Both the position numbers and the translations under genes were made by a program. The notes under the pieces were generated by a model. It was not told the DNA's origin and did no database searches. It saw only the letters and a program-made list of their open reading frames with translations. DNA of 64,000 bases from Flavobacterium psychrotrophum (GTDB taxonomy: Bacteria > Bacteroidota > Bacteroidia > Flavobacteriales > Flavobacteriaceae). Below are positions 33,409-42,844 of this stretch, piece after piece. Each line of letters starts with the position of its first letter. Within the stretch, counting starts at the first letter, position 1. Where the stretch lies: positions 248,001 to 312,000 of the forward strand of contig NZ_CP031557.1 of NCBI RefSeq assembly GCF_003403075.1, read 5' to 3'.

Positions 33409-36400
33409 CTATTTCTTGATTATTTTTTGCACTGTTTTTGCGCCATTGCTAAATTCTGCTTCAACAATATAAACGCCTTGTGCAACTCCGGTAAAGTCAA
33501 CTGTATTGGTTTTACCTGTTTTAATAAGCTGGCCTATCTGGTTGTATACCTTAACTGCTTTTACCTGCTGGTTAGAAACAATGTTAAGATTGTTTTCTAC
33601 AGGGTTAGGGTAAATGCTGAATGTTGTTTGGTTTACATCGCCAACGCCCAGGCTTTCTATGAATATAACAATTTCGATATCGTCATATTTTGCAGGATCC
33701 TGTACAGATGTTGCACGCACAGTTACCGTACCGTTAGCAACAGCCGTTACAAGGCCATCCTGATCGATGGTTGCAAGAGTATCGCCACTAACAATGCTCC
33801 AGGTTACATCCTGATTTGCTGTAGTAGGTGCAGCTGTAGCAATAAGCTGTAGTGTACCATTCTCTGTTGTAATAGTTGCTGCTGCATCATTTTCAACAGT
33901 TACTACGATGCTTTCTACAGCAATTACATAGGTTACGGTAACTTCTATATCATCATATTTTGTAGGATCCTGTACAGATGTTGCACGCACAGTAACCGTT
34001 CCGTTAGCTGTTGCCGTTACAAGTCCGTTAGCATCTACCGTTGCTACTTCAGTACCCGAAACAATGCTCCAGGTTACAGTAGTATTTGTAGCGTTTGCCG
34101 GTGTTACCGTAGCTACAAGTTGTAATGTGCCATTTTGTGTTGTAATAGCCGGTGCAGCGTTACCACTAACGGTAACCGTTACAGCTGTTACAGCCACAAT
34201 TTGGTTAGATATTGTAATCTGTATCTCATCAAATAGCTCAGTACCTGCAATTGTAGCCCTTACGGTAACCGTGCCGTTAGCTGTTGCAGTAACAAGTCCG
34301 TTAGCATCTACCGTTGCGTTTGCACTACCTTCAGTAATTGTCCAGTTTACAGTATTTGCTACCGGAGTTACCGTAGCTGTAAGCTGAAGCGTACCTGCAT
34401 TTGTAGTAATTGCTGCTGCTACATTGTTTTGTGTTGCAACTGTAATGGCTGCCGGGATAGGTTCCCAGTAAACATCATCCCAGTACATTCCTGCCCATGT
34501 TGTGCCAGGGTTTCTAAGTGCAAGGCGTGCATTAGCTGGTACTGTTACAGGTACAGTAAGTGTTCTTTCAGCATCTGCGCTGTTGTAGCTGCTGTTTGTA
34601 ATGGTAAGGCTCTCGATAATTACAAAAGTAGCTGCATTATTGATGTCGGTAATGTAACCAAAATCTAAAGCTCCTGTATTGTTTGCTTTTGCTTTGAACC
34701 TGAACTGGTGCGTACCGGCATTAACATTGCTGAATTGCGGTAAAACTACAATCGAAACAGTATTTGCACCGTACCCAAACTGATATATCTGGCTTGTTCC
34801 TGAAGCAGGTTGTGTGCCCGAAATTATCTGGCTCGCTCCTCCCAGGCGAATGCTGTCCCAACAAGTTGGCACAACGCCCATTTCGCAACAAGAAAGACTG
34901 TCAAAATTCTCATATAAATAACTTATTGGCTGGCAGTCATTAGTAGGTGCGATAGTAACAGTTATGTTAAATTCTCCGTAACTGGTTGTGTTTTCTACCG
35001 AAGTAGCCTTTACAGTAACCGTACCGCTAGCTGTTGCCGTAACAAGTCCGTTAGCATCTATAGTTGCTATATCATTACCTGCAACAATGCTCCATGTTAC
35101 GTTTTGGCTGGTTGTTGCCGGAGTTACTGTTGCTACTAATTGAAGCGTGCCATTAGCGGTAGTTATCTCTGCCGCTGCATTATTTTGTGTAGTTACAACA
35201 ACGGTAGGTGCAGGTAGTGCTTCAGTAATATTGAAAGTATAATCTTCAATTTCACCAAAAGAGTTATATCCGCAGGCGCCGCTGCCTATCCAGCCGTTAA
35301 CTACTTTAAGGCGTATCCTTGTTGCACCAAGTGCTGCATTTTGAGGAACGTTGGCTGTAAAGGTTAGTGTACTTGGCTCTTCTCCGGATGAAGCATATAC
35401 CTGCTCATCATCAGAGAACGTAAAGTCGTGGTTCCAGTCAATCCATGCCGAAAGGTATGATGTACCTAATGATGCAGTATGGAAGTTAAGGTTAAAGTTT
35501 ACGCTACTGCCTTGAGGAGCAGTAACCGACTGTGCTGTGTAATTTGCATAACCGGCAAGTGAGTTGTCATTACTACAGCCCGTACTTGTATTATTAATAT
35601 TTGTAGTACCACCGGTAGTGGCTACACCAGAAATATAAACATAATCTGCACATCCGTTAATGAAGTATGCCTCGCAATATCCCGGTTCTGGTATTGTTAC
35701 AGCAACCTGTATTTCGCCATAGTTAGCGGTATTTGCTACAGATGTAGCACGCACGGTAACAGTTCCTGTAGCTGTTGCGGTAACAAGTCCGTTAGCGTTT
35801 ACTGTTGCAAAGGCAGTACCTTGTGTAACGCTCCATGTAACGTTTTGGCTTGCTGTTGCAGGAGCAATAGCGGCTGTAAGCTGTAGCGTTCCGTTTGCTG
35901 TTGTAATCGTAGCCGGTACATTATTAAGTGTACTTACAGTAACAGTGCCTGCTGCAGGCGCATCTACAGTAGCTATAGAAAGTACTGCAAACCTTATTTC
36001 GTTGCCATATTCAGCCGATGCATCTCCACTAAATGTAAAGGCAATACCTGTAATTGTTTTAGCCTGGTTTGCAGCATCAATTGCAATGCTATTTTCATAC
36101 AGCCTTGGATTTTCTGCATTACCCTCCATGTTGTTGTTAGTCCTGTTAACACGGCCTATGCCTTTAATAGCAAATCCGCTGTTATCATACCAGTCTTTAG
36201 CTTGCAGTGTGGCCTGTTGGCTGCTGCCGTCGCTAAAGTTTACTGTAGCAGTAAACGGTAGGTTAGTAGAGCCTCCACCTGCTGCTGAAGATAGTATGTA
36301 TACCGTTTGCTTGTTTTGCGCCTCAAAAGAAAGCGTACCTGAACTCTGGTTGTTGATAGAGTTTGTTACATAAGATGGTGTAAGGTATAGTGCGTTTGAC

Positions 36401-38763
36401 CCTGAGTAGTTAGCCAGCTGGTAGCTGATGCCCGGGGTAGAAGCACTATTTATTATACGGTTTACAGGTAAGCCATATACAGGTGTAGTGCTGCCTGCAG
36501 TACCTTGGAAGTCAAGAGATACAAGCGCCCTTGAATTAACTTCGTCAAGGCCTATTTGTGATGTAACAGATGCGTTACCCACACCGTTTGCAATAATATC
36601 ATAGTTATAACCTGTAATGCCATTTCCTGTAGAAGGTAGGGCAACAGTTATCTCAATGTCGTCAAATTTAGTAGGATCCTGTAAAGATTTTGCGCGTACT
36701 ACAGCAGTACCGTTAGCCAACGCTGTTACAGTTCCGGTAGCGCTTAACGTTACAGCTGTATCTCCAGACACAAGAGACCATGCCACCAGTTGGCTGGCCG
36801 TAGTAGGTGCTACGGTAGCAACAAGTTGTAATGTTCCGCCCACAGTAGTAATTGTTGGTTGTGCTCCGCCTTGTACAGCTACTTCAACCGATTCTACAGC
36901 TACAACCGGCCTTGCATAGATACACCTTACACCAGCACCCTGACCGCGTGGCGCACCAGCAGCCGGATTAGCTATGGTTGTACCTATATACATATATTTA
37001 GCACCTGTGCTAGATGTAGTAGAGCTCCAGTAGTAACCACGTGCACCTACATAAGTAAAGTCGCCGTTAGTGTTGCTCCTGTAGCCATTGCCCGGTAATT
37101 TTAAAGAACTGGCAAAGGCCGATGCAGGGTTTGTAATGCTCTCTGCTGTAACCAGCGCCTGCCAGTCTTCCTGAGATGGTAATTTCCAATCCTGGCCAAG
37201 AAGTGCTTTACACGGGTCGCAGCCATTAATGTCGCTGGCTTGTGCCGGGGTAGCACCTGTCCAGGTGTCTGTAAGAGCATTGCCAGACCACCATGAAGCG
37301 GTACTACTACCGGTTATATATTGGCCTGTATTGTTTTCAAGTCCTGATGGATTATTAGGAGTTGATGAAGCACTGGTAGCCGAATCACGCTTTTGGTGTC
37401 CGTCTGCCCAGCGTCCCCATTGGTATAGGTCGCCATAAGCAGCTTCATCTGTAATAGCCCCGGCTATAGCGGTACTACCCAGGTTTTGTTGCAGCCATAC
37501 TTTACCATCGGCACCGCGCACAGTAGCATAGTTTACCTGTTCGCCCATATAAGTAAGGGTAATACAGCTTGTATCGCCTGTATTAGGTCCTGGCTCAGCC
37601 CCGCTGCACACAGCCGGAGGCGCAGTTATGCTTATCCTTTTTACTTTTGCATTCCCTTCAGAATAAGTTAGTATTAGATAATCGTTTGCATTATCTACAA
37701 TCAAATCGTTGTAGGTAGCCTGCCCGGTGCTTACAAAATCACCACCAAGAATAATCCAGCTACCTAGTGTAGAATCAAATTTATAAACCCTGTTCTTTAA
37801 AAAGTTATCATCTTCCCAGTTACTCGCTGCTACATATACCTCGCCACCCAGTGTTACTGCAAGAGCAATGTACTGTACCCTTCCTTCGGTAAAGTTAGCT
37901 TCGCCAACCTGTACCCAGGCTGTACCATCAAATTTCTTTACATTAAGCTTTTGTCCGTCTGCACTGTTAGATGCATATGCTACATAGATATTGTTGTTTC
38001 CGTCTATCGCAATATCAGTATTGTACTGCTCTGAGCTAGAAGCAGCACCTACTGTTGTACCGCCTACAAGTTCCCAACTGTCTGAACTTGTAGCTGTAGT
38101 GCTTATTTTATAAACCTGTGCTGCACCACCTGCAATATTACAGGTGTATACGGTATTGTTTGCAACAGCCATTTCGGCATAAGATGCTCCCCCGGAAAAA
38201 CCGGTATTACCTACCTGTTCCCAGGCACCGTTAACATAGCGTTTTACAGTACCGTTGTTTTCATTATTATATGCAAAAACCACATTGTCCTGAGATACTC
38301 CTATGGCCTGGTAGTTAACCCCACCGTTAGTAACCTGCGGAAGTAATGACCATGTAGTGCCATTAAATTTACGCACAGCCATACCAGACTCAGGATATCC
38401 CAACTGGTTACTGTAATATACATTGCCCTGATTGTCTGTGGCAAGTGCGTTAAATGTAGCAGACCCCGTGGTTATACCGGCACTTCCGCCTGCGTAGGAC
38501 CATGTGGTGCCATTAAACTTTTGCACAGAACCTTTTGCTACAGAAGTATCATAGTATGACAAATAGTAGTTACCATTGCCATCCATGACAAGGTTGTTGA
38601 ACGAGGCACCGCCGGCAGAAACGGCTTCTTGCGAGCCAACGTTTTCCCAGGCTTGCGCACCTGCTTTGTGCACTTGTAGCATAACAAATAGTAAAAGACA
38701 GACAATTTTTATAGTGCCTGTGTATTTGTTAGTTACATAATGCAATAGTAAATTATTTTTCAT
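33409..38763 (-). CDS. 1784-residue mosaic secreted protein: propeller-like N-terminus, FISUMP, BIG2, GEVED, T9SS type A tail
   Basis: The frame runs 20 codons further upstream, but the ATG at 38763 (MKNNLLLHY) gives a signal peptide ending KAGAQ. In order: a repeat region with FNGTTWSYxG and NVYYSNQ motifs, probably a beta-propeller (about 35-385); a Fibrobacter major paralogous (FISUMP) domain (about 386-618; GKVWLQQNLG, YGDLYQWGRWADG, WKLPSQEDW, GVRCIYA); a BIG2 repeat; a beta-rich module of about 220 residues (715-940); a second BIG2; a GEVED domain (about 1025-1180; IDWNHDFTFSDDEQ); a third BIG2; a jelly-roll-like module (about 1275-1437); three more BIG2 repeats (about 1440-1705); and a type A sorting domain (FSIYPNPVENN, VKVYNQIGQLI, VQKIIKK). 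No catalytic site is seen. A surface or secreted adhesive role is inferred. Confidence 0.85.
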   Translation of the reverse strand: MKNNLLLHYVTNKYTGTIKIVCLLLFVMLQVHKAGAQAWENVGSQEAVSAGGASFNNLVMDGNGNYYLSYYDTSVAKGSVQKFNGTTWSYAGGSAGITTGSATFNALATDNQGNVYYSNQLGYPESGMAVRKFNGTTWSLLPQVTNGGVNYQAIGVSQDNVVFAYNNENNGTVKRYVNGAWEQVGNTGFSGGASYAEMAVANNTVYTCNIAGGAAQVYKISTTATSSDSWELVGGTTVGAASSSEQYNTDIAIDGNNNIYVAYASNSADGQKLNVKKFDGTAWVQVGEANFTEGRVQYIALAVTLGGEVYVAASNWEDDNFLKNRVYKFDSTLGSWIILGGDFVSTGQATYNDLIVDNANDYLILTYSEGNAKVKRISITAPPAVCSGAEPGPNTGDTSCITLTYMGEQVNYATVRGADGKVWLQQNLGSTAIAGAITDEAAYGDLYQWGRWADGHQKRDSATSASSTPNNPSGLENNTGQYITGSSTASWWSGNALTDTWTGATPAQASDINGCDPCKALLGQDWKLPSQEDWQALVTAESITNPASAFASSLKLPGNGYRSNTNGDFTYVGARGYYWSSTTSSTGAKYMYIGTTIANPAAGAPRGQGAGVRCIYARPVVAVESVEVAVQGGAQPTITTVGGTLQLVATVAPTTASQLVAWSLVSGDTAVTLSATGTVTALANGTAVVRAKSLQDPTKFDDIEITVALPSTGNGITGYNYDIIANGVGNASVTSQIGLDEVNSRALVSLDFQGTAGSTTPVYGLPVNRIINSASTPGISYQLANYSGSNALYLTPSYVTNSINNQSSGTLSFEAQNKQTVYILSSAAGGGSTNLPFTATVNFSDGSSQQATLQAKDWYDNSGFAIKGIGRVNRTNNNMEGNAENPRLYENSIAIDAANQAKTITGIAFTFSGDASAEYGNEIRFAVLSIATVDAPAAGTVTVSTLNNVPATITTANGTLQLTAAIAPATASQNVTWSVTQGTAFATVNANGLVTATATGTVTVRATSVANTANYGEIQVAVTIPEPGYCEAYFINGCADYVYISGVATTGGTTNINNTSTGCSNDNSLAGYANYTAQSVTAPQGSSVNFNLNFHTASLGTSYLSAWIDWNHDFTFSDDEQVYASSGEEPSTLTFTANVPQNAALGATRIRLKVVNGWIGSGACGYNSFGEIEDYTFNITEALPAPTVVVTTQNNAAAEITTANGTLQLVATVTPATTSQNVTWSIVAGNDIATIDANGLVTATASGTVTVKATSVENTTSYGEFNITVTIAPTNDCQPISYLYENFDSLSCCEMGVVPTCWDSIRLGGASQIISGTQPASGTSQIYQFGYGANTVSIVVLPQFSNVNAGTHQFRFKAKANNTGALDFGYITDINNAATFVIIESLTITNSSYNSADAERTLTVPVTVPANARLALRNPGTTWAGMYWDDVYWEPIPAAITVATQNNVAAAITTNAGTLQLTATVTPVANTVNWTITEGSANATVDANGLVTATANGTVTVRATIAGTELFDEIQITISNQIVAVTAVTVTVSGNAAPAITTQNGTLQLVATVTPANATNTTVTWSIVSGTEVATVDANGLVTATANGTVTVRATSVQDPTKYDDIEVTVTYVIAVESIVVTVENDAAATITTENGTLQLIATAAPTTANQDVTWSIVSGDTLATIDQDGLVTAVANGTVTVRATSVQDPAKYDDIEIVIFIESLGVGDVNQTTFSIYPNPVENNLNIVSNQQVKAVKVYNQIGQLIKTGKTNTVDFTGVAQGVYIVEAEFSNGAKTVQKIIKK

Positions 38764-39048
38764 AATTGTGTATTGATATTGATACCGCAAATTTATTTTA
38801 TTTAGATTTAATAAAAATAACAAAACACCCGAATTGTGAAAATTTAGCTACAGATTGACTATTTTTTTTAACTGTCGTGTTTTTTAACATTTTTTCAGTC
38901 TTAACATAAAATTTGAAGATAATTTTATGACAAAAATGTTTAGCTGAGGTTCGTCACAATGCTTCTTTAAAATTATCTTTTCGAAAATGGTACTTAACGG
39001 GCAGATTGAGATAAAATAGTACATTTGTGACAGAACGTTTTTAAATCT
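38764..39048. other. Divergent intergenic region, 285 bp
   Basis: A/T-rich spacer between the 1784-residue gene and the small conserved gene. The only element supported is the TACATTTG box at 39020-39027. Confidence 0.5.
39020..39027 (+). promoter_or_regulatory. Promoter -7 element for the small conserved gene
   Basis: TACATTTG, an exact TAnnTTTG match, lies 21 bp upstream of the ATG at 39049. Confidence 0.5.
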
Positions 39049-39606
39049 ATGGAAGATAAATTTGTTTTTTGTCTTGAGGCTGTTCGCGATGTTGAGGCAG
39101 AAAGTACGACAGAAGTGCTTAAAAATCTGGAACAGCTTGCGTTTGACCTGGGTATTGGCAGTATTTATAAAACCTGCGATACCATTGAGGGTATGGAAGA
39201 GAGCCTGAACGCATTACTGTATGACGATCATAATTTTAAAAATTATGAAATCATCTACCTTGTGATGCCCGGGGAAGAAAATAGTATTCGTATCAACGAT
39301 TACTATTATAGCATGGAAGAGATTGCTGAACTTTTTGATGGTAAGATGAAAGGAAAAATCGTGCATTTTGCAAATGCAAAAGCACTGGACTTAACCAGTG
39401 AAGAGGCACAATATTTTTTAGATGTTACCCGTGCAAAAGCCGTATCTGGCTATGGTCATCCTTACGGGCAGGGAACCAGTGCGGGACTGGATAAAGCATT
39501 TTTTAGCCTGTTTCAGGATTCTGATGATGTGATAGATATTGTAGAAGAACTGCACGAAAAATATTATGCCGTTTGCAAGGCACTCGATTTCAGGTTGTAT
39601 TATTAG
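39049..39606 (+). CDS. Conserved hypothetical protein (DUF6642-like)
   Basis: 185 residues, acidic, cytoplasmic, no signal or membrane segment. It begins MEDKFVFCLEAVRDVEAEST and contains IIYLVMPGEENSIRINDYYYSMEEIAE, FANAKALDLTSEEAQYFLDVTRAKAVSGYG and a C-terminal helix ELHEKYYAVCKALDF. The look is of a small alpha/beta fold. I recall similar proteins grouped as DUF6642 but cannot confirm this here. No function can be assigned. It has its own promoter and faces the convergent polysaccharide locus across a strong hairpin. Confidence 0.75.
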   Translation: MEDKFVFCLEAVRDVEAESTTEVLKNLEQLAFDLGIGSIYKTCDTIEGMEESLNALLYDDHNFKNYEIIYLVMPGEENSIRINDYYYSMEEIAELFDGKMKGKIVHFANAKALDLTSEEAQYFLDVTRAKAVSGYGHPYGQGTSAGLDKAFFSLFQDSDDVIDIVEELHEKYYAVCKALDFRLYY

Positions 39607-39612
39607 GGCTTT

Positions 39613-39653
39613 ATAAAAAAAAGGAAGGCCATTCTCTCACTGAATGGCCTTCC
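39613..39653 (-). terminator. Terminator of the polysaccharide utilisation operon
   Basis: A perfect 12-bp stem GGAAGGCCATTC/GAATGGCCTTCC with a 7-nt loop. Read leftward it is followed by TTTTTTTT, placing it 20 bp beyond the stop of the last operon gene. It may also stop the convergent small gene. Confidence 0.85.
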
Positions 39654-39672
39654 CGCATTTACTAACCTAAAC

Positions 39673-40599
39673 TTAATCTAACCAAATTAACTTCTTTCCT
39701 TTTGGTATGGCTATAGTGCCATTTTTTAGAACCAATGGTACCATGGCTGTTTTTCTTGGGCCAACTTCTGTATCAGAAGAGTGGGTATGAAAAACATAGT
39801 ACATATTTCCTTTTTTATCATAAAACACATCGCCATGCCCGGTGCCGGGATATTTTAGCCCCTGCCTCGAAATAAATGGGGTAGTGGTCTTTTTCCATGG
39901 CCCATACAGGGTTTTAGAAATAGCATAGCCCACAGCATAATCTTTACTCCTAAAATCGTTAGCAGAATATACCATATAATACAGGCCATCTTTTTTAAGT
40001 ACAGTTGGCCCTTCAGTAACTGTCCACTGCACTTTTTCTGTATCTTCCCACTGCTCGGTAGCGGTTATACATTCTTTTAGTGTGGCAGGCTTTATAGCAC
40101 TCAGGTCTTTTTCCATCTCAGCCACAAATATGCGGTTGCCATTATCAAGCCTTACATGGTACATATAGGGTGTTCCGTTCTCAAAAAAGATAAACGGGTC
40201 TATCTGGCGCACATCAGACGCTAAAGGTTTTCCATCGTTTTTAAATGGTCCTAACGGGTTGTCGCTCGTTGCAATGGCTATTTGCTCGTTAGCGGTATAG
40301 GCCATGTAAAATTTGCCGTTGTGCTCAAATATCTGCGGTGCCCAAAAACCGGTATCGCCATAGCCATCTCCTTTTTTAAAGGCAAAGCCATCTGTAGCTC
40401 CGGCAGGCCCACTCCATTTTTTAAGGTCGGTTGATGTATATACTAAAAAACCTTCGCCCTTAATAGCCTTATTTTCTTTAGTGCCATATAAATAAAAAGT
40501 TCCCTTGTGTTCAAAAATAGTAGGGTCTGCAAGCAGCGGATTTTGAGCCATTGCTAATGCGCTTATTATAAACAGGCATAGCGATAAATAAATTCTCAT
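39673..40599 (-). CDS. GH43-family glycosidase (last gene of the polysaccharide locus)
   Basis: 308 residues. Signal peptide MRIYLSLCLFIISALAMAQ with no lipobox, so probably periplasmic. GH43 propeller residues are LADPTIF (Asp25, base), RQIDPFIFFE (Asp at about 134) and TEGPTVLK (Glu at about 196, acid). The late GTGHGDVFYD motif is shared with the orphan GH43 at 24477-25466, to which it is clearly paralogous along its whole length. Expected activity is removal of arabinofuranose or xylose units. It starts 7 bp after the epimerase stop, inside a tightly packed operon. Confidence 0.88.
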   Translation of the reverse strand: MRIYLSLCLFIISALAMAQNPLLADPTIFEHKGTFYLYGTKENKAIKGEGFLVYTSTDLKKWSGPAGATDGFAFKKGDGYGDTGFWAPQIFEHNGKFYMAYTANEQIAIATSDNPLGPFKNDGKPLASDVRQIDPFIFFENGTPYMYHVRLDNGNRIFVAEMEKDLSAIKPATLKECITATEQWEDTEKVQWTVTEGPTVLKKDGLYYMVYSANDFRSKDYAVGYAISKTLYGPWKKTTTPFISRQGLKYPGTGHGDVFYDKKGNMYYVFHTHSSDTEVGPRKTAMVPLVLKNGTIAIPKGKKLIWLD

Positions 40600-40606
40600 A
40601 ATTGTA

Positions 40607-41785
40607 TTATTTTTCAGTACTGAAACGATATTCAGAAACAGTGTGGTAGGTAGCGCCCGGTTCTAATAATATAGAAGGGAAACTCTTTTGATTTGGTGCA
40701 TCAGGGTAGTGCTGGGTTTCCATAGCGAAAGCCGTACGGAAATCATCTTTAGCACCCGATTTGAATGTGTTTTTACCCTGCATAAAGTTGCCGCTGTAAA
40801 ACTGCAGCCCCGGTTCCTGGGTATACACATCCATTACTATGCCCGATTTATCACCTACAACAGTTGCCGCTTTTTGAAGGTCATTGCCTGCTGTGCGGTT
40901 TAGTGCAAAGTTGTGGTCATAACCTTTTCCGTTCTTTAGCTGTTCATTATTTGTTTCTACACGCTCTCCAATAGTATGAAATGTGGTAAAATCAAACGGT
41001 GTACCGGCTACTTTATCCAGTTTGCCAAAAGGTATAAGACCTCCGTCTACAGGTGTGTAAGTGTCTGCGTTTATCAGTACCTTATGGTTTAAGATAGTAC
41101 CACTACCTTCGCCGTTAAGGTTAAAAAAGGCATGGTTAGTAAGGTTTACCGGTGTTTTTTTATCGGTAGTTGCCTCATAATCCATCTTAAGGTTTTGATT
41201 GTCATCTACGCTGTAGGTAACTTTTACGTCAAGCTTTCCTGGAAAACCTTCTTCGCCATCAGGAGATGTGTAGGTAAATACAAGCGTCTTATCGTTAGGC
41301 TGCTGCACATTCCATACTACATACTGAAAGCCTTTTTTACCTCCGTGCAGGCTGTTTGCATCGTTGTTTAACGGCACATGGTATTCTTTGCCATCTACCT
41401 TAAAAGTACCTTTAGCAATGCGGTTACCCACACGGCCTATAGTAGCACCAAAATAAGGCTCGGTACTTTTCTGGAAACCTTCGGTACTGTCTGGGCCTGC
41501 TACTACATCGGTTTGCTTTCCGTCCTTATCAGGAACCCAGAGCCCAATGATACGGGCTCCGAAGTTCGTGAAAGCAACATTAATGTTTTTTGCCTTTATA
41601 TAGTACAATCCTACCTCTTTACCGTCTATAGTAGTGGCAAAGTTTTGCTGTTTTAATGGTGCGGCTGTAGTATCAGTTGCTGTAGTGGTTTCCAGCTCTT
41701 TATTTTCCTGCTTTTTATTGCCTTCGCATGAAAGCAGTAGCGAAGTGCACAGTAATGAAGCAGCTGCTATTTTATAAACTTTCAT
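40607..41785 (-). CDS. Aldose 1-epimerase (galactose mutarotase family), lipoprotein
   Basis: 392 residues. The signal ends at a lipobox (LLLSC, Cys20) followed by EGNKKQE and a Thr-rich linker. The mutarotase fold follows: NFGARIIGLWVPD, GATIGRVGNRIAKG, ANSLHGGKKGF (substrate His), NLTNHAFFNLNG (catalytic His) and AMETQHYPDAPNQ (catalytic Glu). The enzyme interconverts alpha and beta anomers of free sugars, speeding use of sugars released by the neighbouring glycosidases. It starts 1 bp after the stop of the preceding glycosidase gene. Confidence 0.9.
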   Translation of the reverse strand: MKVYKIAAASLLCTSLLLSCEGNKKQENKELETTTATDTTAAPLKQQNFATTIDGKEVGLYYIKAKNINVAFTNFGARIIGLWVPDKDGKQTDVVAGPDSTEGFQKSTEPYFGATIGRVGNRIAKGTFKVDGKEYHVPLNNDANSLHGGKKGFQYVVWNVQQPNDKTLVFTYTSPDGEEGFPGKLDVKVTYSVDDNQNLKMDYEATTDKKTPVNLTNHAFFNLNGEGSGTILNHKVLINADTYTPVDGGLIPFGKLDKVAGTPFDFTTFHTIGERVETNNEQLKNGKGYDHNFALNRTAGNDLQKAATVVGDKSGIVMDVYTQEPGLQFYSGNFMQGKNTFKSGAKDDFRTAFAMETQHYPDAPNQKSFPSILLEPGATYHTVSEYRFSTEK

Positions 41786-41786
41786 A

Positions 41787-42833
41787 TTATTTTACGCCGT
41801 TTAGCTTCTTAATAACATTTATTTCGTCCTGGCGGTATGGTGTACCATCCTGGCGGAATACATCATGAAACCAGATATCCGGCTCTGCACCCGATGGTAC
41901 CGGGGTATCCCAGGCATAAATGGTATTCGATTTACCCGCAACAAGCCCCCAGTTTATAGCCCCTATATTTTCTTTTTTCATAAGTGCCATATGATTAAAG
42001 AAGCTGTTGTTTTTAGTACGCGCCATGTATTCAGTACAAATAAGTGGCCTGTCATGCGTTTTAAGCATGTTTATAATATGTTGGTGATCATCTAGCTGCT
42101 CATAAAAATGGTAGGTTATAATATCTGAGTTTTGTGCCTGAATCGTGTTTAGGTCAACTAAATCCCATTTCCATAATCCTACTGATATAGGCTGAGACGG
42201 GTTTGCCTCACGTGCCCACTTAAACACATTTTTTACAAGTGCAAGGCTTTTGTTTCCTTTATTGCTGTTGCCCGGTTCGTTATATAAGTCCCAAAGCAAT
42301 ATTCTCTTATCGTTGCCAAAAGTTTTAAGGATGTCTTTTACATACACCTCAAGATCTTTGTCGTTAGCATGTTCAACTTCCGGGTATCCGGGATCCTGCA
42401 TCCAGCCGGAGTTGTGTTTTCCGGGAACTACATCCGGTTGTTTGCCTATAGCAGGATTAGGGTTCCAGCAGTCGTCAAAAAATACAAATAAGGTTTGTAT
42501 ATTGTGTTTTGTTGATATTTCAAGGTATTTATTAATGCGGTTTTTAAAACCCTTTGGGTCTGCTTTGTAAGCAAGGCTGTGCAAAAACACTCTCATAGTA
42601 TTAAAGCCAATACTTTGTGCATAGCCTAGTTCCCTATCTATAGTAGTAGGGTCAAAAGTACTTTCCTGCCACATTTCGAGCTGGTTTATGGCAGTGCTAG
42701 GGTAAAAATTAGCGCCGCTCATCCATTTATGGTCAGCATACCATTTGTCGGCTTTTTCTTTGGTCCATTTCTGGCCTTGGGCAGATAGAGTTAAACTTGT
42801 AATACAGGCGAGTAAAATGAAAATTCTTTTCAT
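41787..42833 (-). CDS. Clan GH-A glycosidase (GH5/GH2-like TIM barrel)
   Basis: 348 residues with signal peptide MKRIFILLACITSLTLSAQG. A TIM-barrel retaining glycosidase is indicated by GFNTMRVFLHSLAYK, LFVFFDDCWNPN, LLWDLYNEPGN (acid/base Glu186) and PLICTEYMAR (nucleophile Glu268). Relatives in databases are often called cellulase-family or 1,4-beta-xylanase; the precise GH family and linkage cannot be set from the sequence alone. Within this locus it probably cuts the glycan backbone or an oligosaccharide. It begins 11 bp after the preceding GH43 stop. Confidence 0.83.
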   Translation of the reverse strand: MKRIFILLACITSLTLSAQGQKWTKEKADKWYADHKWMSGANFYPSTAINQLEMWQESTFDPTTIDRELGYAQSIGFNTMRVFLHSLAYKADPKGFKNRINKYLEISTKHNIQTLFVFFDDCWNPNPAIGKQPDVVPGKHNSGWMQDPGYPEVEHANDKDLEVYVKDILKTFGNDKRILLWDLYNEPGNSNKGNKSLALVKNVFKWAREANPSQPISVGLWKWDLVDLNTIQAQNSDIITYHFYEQLDDHQHIINMLKTHDRPLICTEYMARTKNNSFFNHMALMKKENIGAINWGLVAGKSNTIYAWDTPVPSGAEPDIWFHDVFRQDGTPYRQDEINVIKKLNGVK

Positions 42834-42844
42834 AGGTAATTGAT

